A stretch of DNA of 64,000 nt. Origin: Fagopyrum homotropicum. Taxonomy: Eukaryota > Streptophyta > Magnoliopsida > Caryophyllales > Polygonaceae. The stretch is taken from contig BSWB01000001.1 in the NCBI GenBank assembly GCA_033239125.1, forward strand, positions 22,471,501 through 22,535,500. The letters run 5' to 3'. A program made the translations under genes and the position numbers. The notes under the pieces were generated by a model. It did not search any database and was not told the DNA's origin. It was given only the letters and a program-made list of their open reading frames with translations. Positions 1 to 12,189 of the stretch are shown here, piece after piece; the stretch's first letter is position 1; each line of letters opens with the position of its first letter.

Positions 1-1444
1 ACATATTTCAATCATAGCCATGAAAGGTCCTCATTTGACAAGAAAGACAGAATTTGCTACCCACATAGCAAAATCCCTACGATGTCCTTCCTTGTCCGTC
101 TTCGATGTCCTCAATGTTCTCGATCCTAGTTACACTCAAACTTCATCTACTTCAATGTTGTCGCCTGAAGATCTAGCATTCCATATAGTTTGTGAGATGA
201 CGCGATACCATCTCTCGACAGGAATCTCCAACAATATAGTGATTGTCTCTTCACTTTCTTCTCCATCTCACCTCCATCACCTCACCCAATTGGCTTCGTC
301 TCTCTCCCCGAAGCGAGCACACGTCGTTATCGTTGAGTGTAAGCCTAAGAACATCCACTTGTGGAATATGGAGTACGAGAAATATTTAAGTGATACGCCT
401 GATTGGGATTCAATGTGGCACAGGCCCAAGAATTGGGAAGATTTGGAGAAGTCAATCAAAGAAGATTATAATCACGATGAGAGATTGATCAAAGATCATC
501 AATCAGTCTCGAAGCTGATAGTGGATACATTCGTGGATCTTCCGTACGTATATATTTGGTTATCCAATGATGATCGTTTCATAGAAGCAGTTAGATACAT
601 GACCACCCGAAACGAAGGGGATGGTCCTGATGTCGTCGTCTTTAGTGAATGGCAATGATCTCATTACAGGTTTTCTTCGTCTAGTAATCCAAATGAAAAG
701 AATCACCAGGATTGTGAAAGCGTGAAATCCTCAAAAGAATGGTTTTATTGCGAACATGGCAGACACACTATTTCCAACCACTACCTAGTGTCGCCTAAAT
801 GCGTGGCTTGTCAAACTCAAATTACGAGATGCGACGACGCCTATGCTTGCAAGAATTGCAGATTGGCTTTGCACAAGGAATGTGTCAAGTCCTTTAATGG
901 AAACATATACGATGCTCGAAAAACTCCTTTTCCCTATTGGTCATCTTTTCCTCTTAGATACAACTTCCCTGAGGAATTTGCCTGCGCTCCCTGCGAGGAA
1001 GACGGGAAAGGCTTTTCCGATAGGTGCGGATCCTGTCTCTTTGAAACTCACCTCAGATGTCAGCTAATGCCGACCGTTATCAAGCACGTCGACACCGAGG
1101 AGCATTTTGTTACGGTTGTGTTGCCAACCGTGCTAAATTATCAGGTTCATCGATGCGCGGCTTGTGGATCAGACGGTGACTTCGGTCTCTACGTTTGTCA
1201 GATTTGTGGAGTTGTGTACCATTATGAATGCCTCGCTTTGCCTCGTCGAGTAAAGCAGGAGCATGGCGGACACCATCATCATATGTGGCTTATGTTCTCC
1301 AGCAACCAGGCAGAGGATTATATATGCGATGAGTGTTTGGAGAAACGGGATCCAGAGGTGTGGTTTTACTCTTGTCAAGAATGTTCTTTCGTTGTTCATT
1401 TGAACTGCGTCCACAAAACATCTTCTCTAATCCCGCTAGGTTAG
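1..1444 (+). CDS. P-loop kinase-like / DC1 (C1-like zinc finger) protein, 5' partial, with in-frame TGA
   Basis: The reading frame is open from base 2, so the gene starts left of the window. The first part (to 655) has a hydrophobic strand followed by a Walker-A-like GPHLTRKT (bases 26-49), then VIVSS and VVIVECKP segments typical of an AAA_33-type P-loop kinase fold. The second part (about 670-1441) has several DC1-type Cys/His clusters: CVACQ, CKNC-HKEC, CAPC, CGSC-THLRC, CAACG, CQICG-YHYEC, CDEC and CQEC-VHLNC. A single in-frame TGA at 656-658 separates the parts, and the frame is otherwise continuous. A GTACGT donor at 544 and a TTACAG acceptor ending at 669 would remove exactly 126 nt, keep frame and bypass the stop, so this is either a short intron or a nonsense mutation. 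DC1 proteins are large plant families with poorly known function. The glycine before the Walker lysine is replaced by arginine, so kinase activity is doubtful. Confidence 0.65.
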
Positions 1445-1448
1445 ATGA

Positions 1449-1739
1449 TTGGTGTACGCTTATCCTTGTAGTTCTCTTCCATCAATCAATCCCAAACGTT
1501 TGCAGCAGATTAAGGAAGATGCTGAAAAATGCATAAATTGTGGTGTTTGGGATTGGGAACGACAGCTTTTGGAGATGTTAGAGTTGATTTTCCCCCAAAT
1601 TTGTAAGCTCCTCCGTGGTAGCGTTCCAGAGATGAAGCAGCGTTTGAAACTTTATGTCCCAAAATTAACCCTAGAATTTAGGGATTTCACCGAATTCCTT
1701 CAACTAATTCTTCAAATTCTGGAAAGCAAACCCAATTAG
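1449..1739 (+). CDS. small ORF or 3' remnant downstream of the DC1 gene
   Basis: This 96-codon open frame begins just after the DC1 stop, in a different frame and with no good ATG at its head. The predicted peptide is helical and leucine-rich (LLEMLELIFPQICKLL and so on) with a CINCG pair near residue 29. It could be the real C-terminal tail of the DC1 gene reached by a frameshift or by splicing. The only splice-like sites at the junction would define an intron of about 32 nt, which is too short for a plant. I do not recognise the sequence, and it may not be coding. Confidence 0.25.
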   Translation: MVYAYPCSSLPSINPKRLQQIKEDAEKCINCGVWDWERQLLEMLELIFPQICKLLRGSVPEMKQRLKLYVPKLTLEFRDFTEFLQLILQILESKPN

Positions 1740-2230
1740 AACTATCACTGTACGTGCGATTGGGTTTGATTTGCTTTAAGCAATTGAATTAGCAGCTCAA
1801 ACCAAGAATCAGCTTGTTATATAGATTTGGGTTTGATTTGCTTTAAGCAAAATCCTAATAAGAACTATTACTGTATGTGCGATTGGTTTTACTTGTTTTA
1901 AGCAATTGATTTGGGGCTTTAGTTTCATTTTTTTTTTACTGTTATACAGATTTGGGTCTATGCTGCTAATCGAGGGCAATTCGTTGTATTCTCTGAGTTT
2001 AAGCCACTAATCAAGTGTCAGTTTGGTTTTGACTGTAATTTATATTGATTTGGGTGTATGATGCTACTCAAGGGAAATTCTTTGTATTCTCTTGGATGAA
2101 CGTGCTGTTTTACTGTAACATATTGATTTGGGTTTATGTTGCTAATTTTTGCAAGTATGAGTGTGCAATTGGTTTGAGATGCTAATCAAGGGCAATTCTG
2201 CTGTAATATACTGATTTGGGTTTATGTTCA
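1740..2230. repeat. degenerate tandem repeat, AT-rich
   Basis: This stretch repeats, at intervals of roughly 100 nt, variants of TGATTTGGGTTTATG, TGCTAATCAAGGGCAATTC and TTTGCTTTAAGCAA. I see no coding frame. It follows the DC1 gene directly and may include its 3' untranslated region. Confidence 0.4.
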
Positions 2231-2816
2231 ATGTCAAAGATGTTACATTTATATTGATTTAATTTAAACTTTGTCGTAAATCACTGAATAGTTCAAGTAA
2301 TTCCTAGGGGTAACACTAGTTTACACAACACTCGAACAAAGAAAACCCAACAATTGTCGAGATGACACGCTGCAGTTTCGGAGGTGGATACCAAGGAACA
2401 TACGGTGTGTATTGTCCGACGAACTTGAACTCGTGACCAATATGATCCGATCATATTTTAAAAACCGGAAACATCAATCCAACTAAATGGTTCCTCCACA
2501 CCATGAACTTTATGATATTAAAGGCATATGTTCAAAAGTGTTTTAGTTGCGAAATCATATATTCCAAATAATCGGCCTCTCTCGAGCCTTACCATTGACT
2601 TTCAGATTCACCAACCTCGACTAAAATAAAATGTAAATTGAACACGGAGCGCCTAATCGGGAATGTTTTCTACAATCCATGGATATCAACCTGTAACCTA
2701 AGCCGATTTCAAAAGAAGCGAAGTTCATTCAAATAACATCATTCAATTGAAACATAACCCTAATTTCAAAACAGATGAATTACATAAATATAACGGGTAA
2801 AGGATTGGACGTCATA
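2231..2816. other. intergenic, nothing recognised
   Basis: AT-rich sequence with no open frame of note, no splice-linked coding pieces and no clear repeat. It ends in ...GTCATA immediately before the Helitron TC terminus. Confidence 0.4.
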
Positions 2817-4250
2817 TCTACTACTATATTAAAAAGGCAAGGATAGCTTATCTACAGTGCATCATTAGGAGCTTATTGCAGTTATTTTTTGGATCCAGCC
2901 ATTTGTAACTTCCTCTGGACTGTCTGATGTTTATTTGGGCTCCCAGGCCCAGCAGCCTCTGCTTGTTGTCGTTAGGTCAAGCTTTACCGATTTGTCGTTG
3001 CTTCAATTTTTTCGGGAAGACGCGACCGCCGACGCCAGTGCTGACGATGCTTTCTCATGCCTCGGTGTCCTTACCGCCGGCCGTGTTGGAAACGTACGCC
3101 TACGTGTTGCATTACGCTATCTTCCGCCTGCCTCCTTTACGCGATGCTCATCCTCGTTTCAGGAGAGGCGTCATCTGATCTGCCATCTGGTATGTTCTAA
3201 GGAACGCTTGCCGCCTACCACATTGCTTTAAGGCCTACAGTCCCGAATTTTCCCCGTTTCCTACTCACCTCATCCTTTCTGGCTTTGCTACAGCCCGTGA
3301 CCGGCCGCGCAAACGTTGTAGCACCCGCCAAGACCTGCGCTCGACCTCGCCCTGCCGTTGATATTCCACTGCTGAAGACCGCCAGCGTAAGCTTTATTTC
3401 CTTTGGAAGCCCTACTTTCCTGTTGTTACATATTAGCTAAATGCTATAGTTTTAGTGCTTACTGTTTATTTTTGTTTCAAATGGTAAAAATACAGCTTTA
3501 GCAGCAACTTGAATTTCCTGATTAACTTTGTGGGTTTGGATTAGATAATCTTTAAATTTGATTTCCTAATAACATACTTGAGCCAGACGGGAGAAGAGGT
3601 TTTGATTGTTAAAACACAATTACTTGTAGCAACCATGTAACCATAATTCCATCTATGATGTAGCAAATGACTTTCGGTAATTTGCTCTCAGATTGTGTAC
3701 AATTATGTTGTTCCTATTGCATTACCATATCTCTCATTTGAGTAGTACTTAACTTATTGTGTAACTAATTGTAAGAAAGACCTTTATTTTATCAAAACAA
3801 CAACTCAGATTCTATCTACAACCTATTATCCATTTATCTTGCATGTTTTCTTAACTACTCTGCTGATCTCGGACCTTGGATACAGTAGTTTCAGTGGGTT
3901 GCTTGCTAGGGAAAATGTTATGTATAATAATAAGAAGCATGCTAGGAAGAGTAACAAACAGGATTATAAAACACACAGAAAATGAGAACAAAGCTAGGAA
4001 GTGCTTTTTTATTGAGGTAAAATATACATTTTATATAAGTTTGCCATAAAATACAAAGAGTTGATTAAAATTAAAAAATAACTTCTGCAGTTTTAGATGA
4101 CAGAAATGATTATAATCAACTACTTCTGATGTGTGAGTGTGTGACCATCTATACACCCTGTCATGATTAAATTTTAGATTTTCAATGTACTGTCCATGGT
4201 ACTTTTAGCAAGTCTTTATTATGAACTCTAAATGCATTTGACGGGGGGAG

Positions 4251-4396
4251 ATTCTTTTAGGTGATATCACAACTTTGTCCATTAGAGGGATTGGATATAT
4301 AGCTCTTAGAATGTTTGATGGTAAGGTTAGAGTCCTACAAAAGGTCAAGCGAGTTCCAAACCTTAGGTCTGAGTTTGTTTTTGATGATATAAACAG
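4251..4396 (+). pseudogene. Ty1/copia pol fragment carried inside the Helitron
   Basis: Read on the plus strand, this gives a peptide of the form ILLGDITTLSIRGIG...MFDGKVRVLQKVKRVPNLR. This matches the region upstream of the copia integrase (the 'GD...I.GIG.V.I.MFDG..R.L..V..VP.L' block). It is a short piece without the rest of gag-pol, consistent with capture by, or insertion into, the Helitron. Confidence 0.55.
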
Positions 4397-7300
4397 CCAC
4401 ACCATCTCACTCACAATGGCAAAGAGAGGTTATTAAAAATGGCATTAGGTCTGGTTCTTCCCGTCAATAAACCCATGCCTCCTCAGCAGTCCCTTGCCTC
4501 TTTCTTTGCCATCGAAAGAACGCTCAAAAAGCCCTAATCCCTTTGAAATGAACTAAACCGCCAAAAGAAAGCTCGAAAAGCCTTAACCGCCTTTACCTCC
4601 TCCTCCATCTCTTCTCTACAACTAGGGACCTGGCAGCTCAGATTAGCTTAAGTAAGAGGTACAAACTTTATACATATATACACAATACATTTTTTGTTGA
4701 CTGAGAAGTTTTTAAAGTAGAGCTTCAACAAGAACCACAAGGTAATTATAGCTTTTAACCACATTCAAGCTTTTTAATTTGAACGTCCTCTTCAATCACA
4801 AAACAATTCCAAATAAAATGAGGGATAATGTATGTGTAACAAGAAGATAGAATTTACAGTTTTTTAGTATAAGAATGAACTGAATAATTGAACTTGATCT
4901 ATTGTCTGTCCGTATCTATATTTACAGTTTTTTATTATAAGATAGAATTTACAGCAAGAACCACAAGACCATTCATTTCTTTTTATTATCTTCTTTACTT
5001 TTCTACGTTTTTCATTGCCCACATTGAAATCTTTATTAAATCATCAAAGATGAACGAATGCAGATTGTCAATCTTCTTATCTTTAAAGTTTAGACCAACA
5101 ACTCTAGAGGCCGCAGACAATTTGAACTTGATCTATTGTCTGTCTGTATCTATATTTCACAAGATATCTGGATAACATGATTTCTTCCAAGACATTGAAC
5201 ATGAAAGTAAGTTCCAAAATTCCAAAACTAAGCAAAGAAACCATATAAAAATGACTTGTGAGCACGGTAGCATACACACTATAATGACGCGCCTAGCACT
5301 TTACAAATACATAGAGAAACATAAATTGTTCAATATGAGGCCAACTTGCAAGCAGCCACAACTTTACTAATATTAGGACAGCAACACACGAAAGAACACC
5401 AGTTTATTTCTGAATTGCAAAGGCCCGACAATTTATTTTCTTTTGCTTTCTCCCTATGAATTCTTTAATCTGTTGAGCAGCTTATTACCCCGGCTTCATT
5501 AAATTCTTGCTCTCCCTTGTAAATGTTGTCCTAGCATTTAGCATCGTGACCCGCTCTCCAATAGTTAATTATTAACGTATCTAAGATCTAAGTTTGGATT
5601 CCTATACATGATTTACCAAGGTTAACTGCTCTACTTATATGCATTGGGCTACTTGGTGAGTATGCAAGATCACAGGAACAATCATACAAGTAGATTGAAC
5701 ATAAATATAGGAACAGGAAAAATATGCCAGTTTCAACAGAATCAGTGGCAAGTAATACAAAACAGTTGTGGGTTGTTACAAAAGCTAATTACAACCATTG
5801 ATCAGAGGGCATACTTCAAGCTTCAAGTCTTTTTGAAACAAAAATACCACTGATATCCTTTATTGCATCAGACAATCATATGCATTTGCGGATGTTTTCC
5901 TTTCTGTATGCTGAACTTTTTCAGTTCAATATGGTTTCTGATTTCAAATGAATGCCTTAGCTGAATTTTTCCTGCTTATTTTTGTATTTTGACTTTCACT
6001 TCAAAGATATAGAAATGAAATGTCTTCATTGCAACAGGCCTCTATCAGTATAAAGTCAAAGCAAAAATTTCAATAGCGGGTTCAAGTTCTGACTGATGTG
6101 CGTGTGTTATATTCTATATTCCTATAACATATATGTTTCATATTTACATGGCAACTTTTTTACTATTTTTTTCTCCAGGTCTCCTTTCAAACTGAAACTT
6201 TGCGGAGCCACCAAACCCAAAGCAAATCAAGAAGACATGTCTCCTTCTATCTTCCTTTTTAATGTTTTTACTTTACTGCTCTATTCTTCTCGGTGGAAAG
6301 GAATGATTTAGTAAGTTATAAGAAATGTGAACATTAACTTCAAATCTCTACAAAATTTTGAGATGTCAAGAAATAAAAAGGGCACCAAGGTATTGGGATA
6401 CTGGTACTAATGTTTGTTTCATTGTGTATCATTTTTTGAGTATTGATTTCAGTCCATCAAATTGAGGATGCAACACTTACAGGTTCTACATCTGAGATTG
6501 TGAGTAATGTACATTGTGAGTAGAATTGACCAGTTCAGAATATCTTCTGCTCTTTTCTGATCTCATTGGCCTAGATTTGAAAATTTTCTAATGGTTCTTT
6601 CAATTCAGATTTTAAACCTTTGACTCTGCAATATTATCTATTAGGATCCAGTTAATAACCACATATTCATTTCAGCTATTCTTTATTTTCAATTTGTGCT
6701 ATTCTTTTTACATTGTTGTATTCTTTGCTTAGGGATTTCTTGTGAACTTTGATTGTAGAAAGCACCTCCAAATTTGGATCAGGATTCATCCTTGTTCAAA
6801 TTGTGTTGTTGCTTGATTTTGTTCATAAATGGAGTAATACCCGGGTCAGTTATGATGAGCGGTTCTGGTTAGTTGTAGTTTTCACTTCACAATTAAATAT
6901 TGGATTGTTTACGTGTAGATTAGATTGTAGCTTGTTCATAATCATGATGTAATATATTATCTACTATCTAAGTCTAAGTGCATTCCCATATTAAAAAATT
7001 GAAATGGTGTCTACTGCTAAGTCTAAGTCACTAAGTGTAATGAAGTTAAAAATGTTGTCTACTGTAAAAAAAAATATTTTGAAATGTTGTTATTTCTTAT
7101 CCGTGATTTGTTTTTTATGTAAGGATCGTATACCTTGTGCTCGCTTCGATTTTAAGTTCATTGTGAGATTGTTTCACACCCATGTACAAAGAAAATTATG
7201 CTTCAAACCTATTGGCTAAGTTGCTTGTTTTTCAGTGACTGTGTTGTTGCTTTTGCTGGTTGGTTGGCTTTTTGTTGAAAGATTGCTGATATTTATTATT

Positions 7301-7799
7301 TTTATTATTACTATCTTGCTGGTTGGTTGGCTTCTTGTTATCATTTCATATTTACCTTCTTTTATAGGTTTGATATAGGTTTGAGATATTTTTTGACAGT
7401 TCATATTTACATGGCAACTGGGTCTACATGCTGTGAGGAACTACCCCTCGGATGAACTGAGTAGCCATTTGAGATGTTTTCTCCTACTGTTTTGAAGTAG
7501 CTGCATTTTACATCCCGTCTTTTTCTTTCTAATATACAGGTAGAGTGGATAAAGGTGAAGCCTGCACTGCTCATAATGGACGATGGACCTTTAATAACAG
7601 AGTACTGCTTCATTTATATAAGTCAATTACATGACCATAATTTTCCAGTTTCACCACCACTCCACTATGTAGCCACGTACAACCAAGATTTATGCTACTT
7701 CAACTAACTTATACTTGGTCTGAATTTGTTTCTATAACATTAATGCTAATTTTTGTTGTCTCCCAAGTAATGCAGAAGTATCTATACTCAAGTCAATCT

Positions 7800-7818
7800 C
7801 CGCGTGCTACGCACGCGG
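7800..7818 (+). repeat. Helitron 3' terminal hairpin
   Basis: Perfect inverted repeat with an 8-bp stem and a TAC loop, seven bases before the CTAG terminus. It is the expected 3' transposition-terminator structure of a Helitron. Confidence 0.8.
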
Positions 7819-7844
7819 AATACCCCTAGTGTACATGAAACTGC

Positions 7845-7990
7845 GTTGTTGCTCATCCTCTGCTCAATCAAGGAGTCAAGGCTGTGTTTGGATGCGACAA
7901 TCTGGGTGCAGAAGTTGGTGACCCGAGTGAGATCATTGAAGAGAACGGCTGGGGAATAAAGAAACACGTGGTATATGCTTCTCTCTCATT
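7845..7990 (+). pseudogene. unidentified coding-like fragment beside the Helitron
   Basis: One plus-strand frame reads VVAHPLLNQGVKAVFGC then DNLGAEVGDPSEIIEENGWG. This is a balanced, protein-like composition quite unlike the AT-rich surroundings. It is closed upstream by a TGA next to the Helitron end and runs out of likely coding sense near 7990. I do not recognise the family. It may be an exon remnant of a gene broken by the Helitron, but I could not find the other half on the left flank (before 2817). Confidence 0.3.
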
Positions 7991-8595
7991 CATTAGGTTG
8001 CCTATAATCCATAGATATCCATCAATAATATAAATTTTTGCTTTGCGCACATAGACCTACGTATCAATGTTGGAACCTAATTCCCCTCGATAATGATAAC
8101 TTTGTTGCAAAGCTCAATCAATTAAAACCAAACAAAAATACACAGCCCCACCACCCTCCTCCGCCTTTCTCGATCAATTTGGTTGGTGAGAGCGATTTAT
8201 CATCGTTCTTCATCTGGGTTTACAACCGCTAATCACACGGCTCCACTCATTGGAACTCCATTATTGGTCCATACTATATTTTATTCAACTTCTTCCTCTA
8301 TTGAATTTCTTTTTCAAAAAACAAAGACGGAAAGATTTCAGGGGAATTGGTCCAACGCACATCTGACGGCATCTTATCCCTGCATCCTTATCTTCTTATA
8401 TCTTCTCTTCTTATTTATCCCTTCAACCCCATTTCTCACTCTATTGAAGTTTTGAATTCCCTGCTACTCATTTTAGGGTTTCTGCTCGACTGGAAAACCC
8501 TCGATTCATCAATGTGCTTCATTCCAATTGCATAGTTTCGATCGATTTCGAGGGGTTTTGGGGTTTTTCGATTTAGCTTGGATTCAGGCAAGAAC
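7991..8595 (+). promoter_or_regulatory. upstream region and probable 5'UTR of the START-domain gene
   Basis: About 600 nt with no convincing coding sequence precedes the ATG at 8596. It contains pyrimidine-rich leader-like sequence (8380-8450), and the last part runs without an upstream ATG close to the start. I cannot place a TATA box or a transcription start with confidence. Confidence 0.35.
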
Positions 8596-10591
8596 ATGGC
8601 GTTGGTCTCGATGCTAATGGGGATTTTTGAAAGACCGACTGCTTGGGAGGTTTTGCTTGATCTTATACTAGTTACGGTTCCTCTCTGGATTGCTGTGATT
8701 GTGGGCGTTGTTCTGGGTTGGTTATGGAGACCTAATTGGGTTAGTTTCAGCTGGCCTTTGTGCATTCCCAAGTTCGATTTCATCCCGGTTTTGCGTTTTA
8801 ATTCTACTAATGACTTGGAAGAACGGACCCTCTTTGAGCCTCAAGCCTCCAAACCCCATTCCAGGTACTGTCAAATCCCTAAATTTTCTTAGTATGAAGA
8901 GTTTGCTTATGTACTAATCAAACTTCCTTGCAAATTGAAATTGGGTTCAGTTCAAACAAGGTTTGTTGTGTGGAGGAAGCTGATTTGAGGCATATATGGC
9001 AGCTAGTTGAGATGAAAGATGGTGGGCCAGCTTGGATTCCCATGATGGATCGTTCTACTCCTACTATGTCTTACCAAGCTTGGCGCAGAGATCTTCAGGT
9101 TGACATTTTGACTTCCTTGAATGAAATTGCCATATTAGTTTTTGAATGCAGTTTGATCAATTATGTTTTGTGTTCCTTATGGTATGGATTTGTGGTACAT
9201 TTTGTTTGTTGTTATATAGAATGGGCCTCCTCAATACCGCAGTAGAACTTTGTTCGAGGATGCAACACCTGAAATGGTGAGAGACTTCTTCTGGGATGAC
9301 GAGTTTCGGTTCAAGTGGGATGACATGCTCATACAACATGAGACATTAGAGGAGTGCAACACCACTGGAACCATGATTGTTCACTGGGTTCGCAAGGTAC
9401 TGGAGATAAGAGCTTAAATCTGCATTTTTTTACTTTCTGGTTTCATGCTTGTTAGATGGGTACTTAGCATCAGTTTGCTGGTTATTTCCTTGTGCAACAG
9501 TTTCCGTTCTTCTGCAGCGACAGAGAGTATGTGATTGGTAGGCGAATATGGGAATCAGATCGATCCTATTATTGTGTCACAAAGGTAACTTGTATGCTGT
9601 TGCCTGTTGGCTATCTTTAAGAGCTTTGTTTTTGTTGAATGGAAACCAACACTTGGAACCCTTTTGACTAGTGTACTCAATGGATTCATGAAGCATTTTG
9701 CTTAGAAAACCCTTTCAGGTTTTACTTAGAAACCTAGTATGGAACCACTTGTGTTTCTCAGCCTATACTGCTTGGATTAAAGCTTTGTTCTACCTATTGA
9801 ATTTGTTGGTATTTTGTTCTATGCTTTAGGGTATACCCTACTCGTCTGTTCCCAGGCGCAGCAAACCAAGACGTGTTGACCTCTATTATTCGAGTTGGTG
9901 CATTCGGGCAGGTACATTAACATGCTCAACTTTATCATTCAACTTCTATCTTAGCAATAGAGAACAATTTGTGCTGGTCAATTCTTTTTCTTTGGATTAT
10001 TATCGTGCTGGTGTGAAATAACTGGGTGCTATCTGAATGTTTTTAGCAAATCACATAGGTTCCCAGTTGGCTGATCTTATACATGGCATTAATAAACACA
10101 AACCTTGTAAGTAAAACGTCTTTTCTTGACTCGAACCAGCTGAATCACGAAGAGATGGTCAGATGACTGCTTGTGAGGTTATACTCTTCCATCACGAGGA
10201 CATGGGAATCCCATGGGAGATAGCCAAACTTGGCGTGCGCCAAGGCATGTGGGGAGCCGTGAAGAAGATAGACCCGGGCCTGCGTGCGTATCAAAAACAA
10301 AGACTATTCGGAGTCCCTCTTTCTCATAGTGCAATGCTAGCTCAGATAAACACCAAGGTCAGTTCAAACTACCTCAAGTCCTTAGAAGATAACAGTACAG
10401 AAATGGAAGCAGTCAATGGAGATTCTTCTTCTGCATCCTCTAATAGTAAGCAAACTGGGTTAAAAGTACCCAAGCTTCTTGTCATTGGCGGCGCAGTTGC
10501 CTTGGCATGTAGTCTTGATCAAGGGCTTCTGACTAAAGCTGTGATTTTTGGGGTGGCAAGGAGATTTGCTGGGATTGGGAGGAAACTGTGA
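8596..10591 (+). CDS. membrane-anchored START-domain (lipid-transfer superfamily) protein
   Basis: Six exons join in frame: 8596-8864, 8951-9098, 9220-9396, 9501-9584, 9830-9911 and 10140-10591, giving 403 codons plus stop, all with GT-AG introns. A strong membrane segment lies near residues 17-42 (LILVTVPLWIAVIVGVVLGW). The middle is a START/polyketide-cyclase-like domain, roughly residues 92-300, with WIPMMDRSTPTMSYQAWRRD, FFWDDEFRFKWDDM, FCSDREYVIGRRIW and ILFHHEDMGIPWEIAKLGVR. A second hydrophobic stretch lies near 366-392. This matches the Arabidopsis At1g55960/At3g13062/At4g14500 type, annotated as polyketide cyclase/dehydrase and lipid transport superfamily. START domains bind a lipid in a hydrophobic cavity, and the ligand here is unknown. 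All exons look intact. Confidence 0.9.
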
Positions 10592-10974
10592 TATTCATGA
10601 TATTGATTTCCAGTGAGTAATTGCGGGATTTGGAAGGAAGATCCCATTTGCTCGTTTTTCCATGGGAGGGAACTGATCAATACGTGTAAAGAAAGTGAGA
10701 AACAGAGATGAGTAATCTTAAGGTTGCTCATAGTGATGTTGAAAAATAAGGTCCAAAGAATATCACGATTCTCTTGGACACACTCGACTTGTGTTAATTT
10801 CATTTTCATGACTTTAATCTCTTCCTTGATATGATAGAGATAGATATTTATATGTTTGTACAAGTCTGTAAGAGTTTAGGAGAAATTTCAAATATAAGGC
10901 CCATATAATTACAAATTACGTGCTTAATAGAGTGTTTGAGACTTTAAGATGGCTATTTATACAATTTTGTGTGG
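10592..10974 (+). other. 3' flank of the START-domain gene
   Basis: Non-coding sequence directly after the stop codon, probably the 3'UTR. An ORF-like frame on the opposite strand is a shadow of the last exon. No terminator structure is recognisable. Confidence 0.35.
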
Positions 10975-11246
10975 GGTTTTTTTTTAAACAATTTGGTTTA
11001 CTTAATCAAGTTTTGTGTTTAGTAAGTGTACCCCTTGAGAGAAGAGGGTTTTTTTTTTGAAACAATTTGGTTTATTAGGCTTAATCTAGTTTTGTGTTTA
11101 GTAAATGTACCCCTTGAGAGAAGAGTGAGTGTGTAGAGTTTGAAAATAAATACAAAAGGTTAGGATATATTTACTTAATTGAAACATTAAAAAGCCTAAT
11201 TACTATTTTAAGTTCTCAAAAAGGCCTAGTTATCAAAATTGCCTTT
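10975..11246. repeat. dispersed repeat, copy 1, with internal duplication
   Basis: The block AAACAATTTGGTTTA...GTACCCCTTGAGAGAAGAG occurs twice in tandem (about 10985-11045 and 11060-11125). It continues into ACATTAAAAAGCCTAATTAC...AAAGGCCTAGTTA. The same sequence recurs at 46649-46830. It is probably a small non-autonomous transposon, but I could not fix clean termini. Confidence 0.55.
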
Positions 11247-12189
11247 TTTTTTTAATGTAGATTATAGGGATTCAAAGTTGACATTGTAAGGTAAGGAACT
11301 AAGGTGTAGTATTGCCGGGATTGACACGTGATTATTTTATTTTATTTTTCTGGACGAACATTTTTAGTTCAAACAAATCATTCCATGTCAAACAAACTAT
11401 TCAAAAATTAAATTATTTGTACTATTGATTCATAGATTTTTATAAATAAATTTTGTAATTGTTACTTTGTTGGTTCAAATTTTTGTTTGATGGGTTAAAA
11501 TTTTGTATTCTATTGGTTTTAATATTTTATATTATTGATTTATGTATTCTTATTGTTATTTTCCTTAGTTATGTTTTTATGCACACTTTTACTCTTTCAT
11601 GTTTAAACTAATAAAATATAATGTTTGAACTAGACATGGGCTAGAAACCTAAACCGGTAGTTTAGGTTTTCAAACCGCCGGTTTAGGTTTCGGTTTAGTC
11701 TAAACCTAAACCAGCAGAGCCCAAACCGGCCGGTTTGTGAAGAAAAAAAGAAAAAGAAAAGGCGAGAGTAATCTTGGCCTTACTGTCCAAAATCTTGGGC
11801 TGAGGTTTTGGACATTAAGGCTGTGATTACTCTCGACATGGGAAATCTCGGGAGTGATTTTGCATATTTCGGCCGAGATAACCAAAATCTCACCCGATAA
11901 TACTCTCGACATGAAAATCTTGGGTGAGATAACCAATATCTCACCCAAGATATTGATATTTTAATTTTAAAAAGGGCTTAAATCGGTTTCTCGGTTGCCT
12001 ATGTATCCTCTCGGGGTTAAGAGGAGTCAAAGTCCATGTAGTTATCTTACATTTGCTTACCTTTTGTCGGACTTCCGAGTTATTTTATTACCCCACTTAC
12101 CTTTCATGCCTCGGACTCGAAAGTTGTGCCCGGATAATTGGAGTTGAAATCCGATTTTGAGTCATACACCGGGGCATTTTGTTGTTTCC
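11247..12189. other. AT-rich intergenic sequence with short palindromic motifs
   Basis: No coding sequence is supported. Around 11640-11730 there is a CCTAAACCGG/CCGGTTTAGG-rich stretch with inverted character. Around 11820-11950 there are several CTCGACATG, TTCGGCCGAGAT and ATCTCACCC motifs, which resemble the palindromes seen in the retroelements further right. Confidence 0.35.

Larger units (their letters stand above)
2817..7829 (+). mobile_element. Helitron, about 5.0 kb, probably non-autonomous
   Basis: The left end starts TCTACTACTATATTAAAAAG after a flanking A. The right end is a perfect 8-bp stem hairpin, CCGCGTGC-TAC-GCACGCGG (7800-7818), then seven bases, then CTAG (7826-7829) and a flanking T. 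A TC start, a 3' hairpin followed by CTAG, and insertion between A and T with no target duplication are the defining marks of Helitrons. I found no RepHel helicase frame, so transposition would need a partner in trans. The interior is AT-rich and non-coding apart from a copia fragment near 4251-4396 and duplicated short blocks, for example near 4888 and 5121. The GC-rich stretch at 2930-3380 has overlapping open frames that look like chance. Confidence 0.8.

Noticed and set aside
2927..3231. Overlapping 83- and 98-codon plus-strand ORFs
   Set aside because: They overlap in different frames inside a GC-richer part of the Helitron, have no recognisable domain and look like chance.
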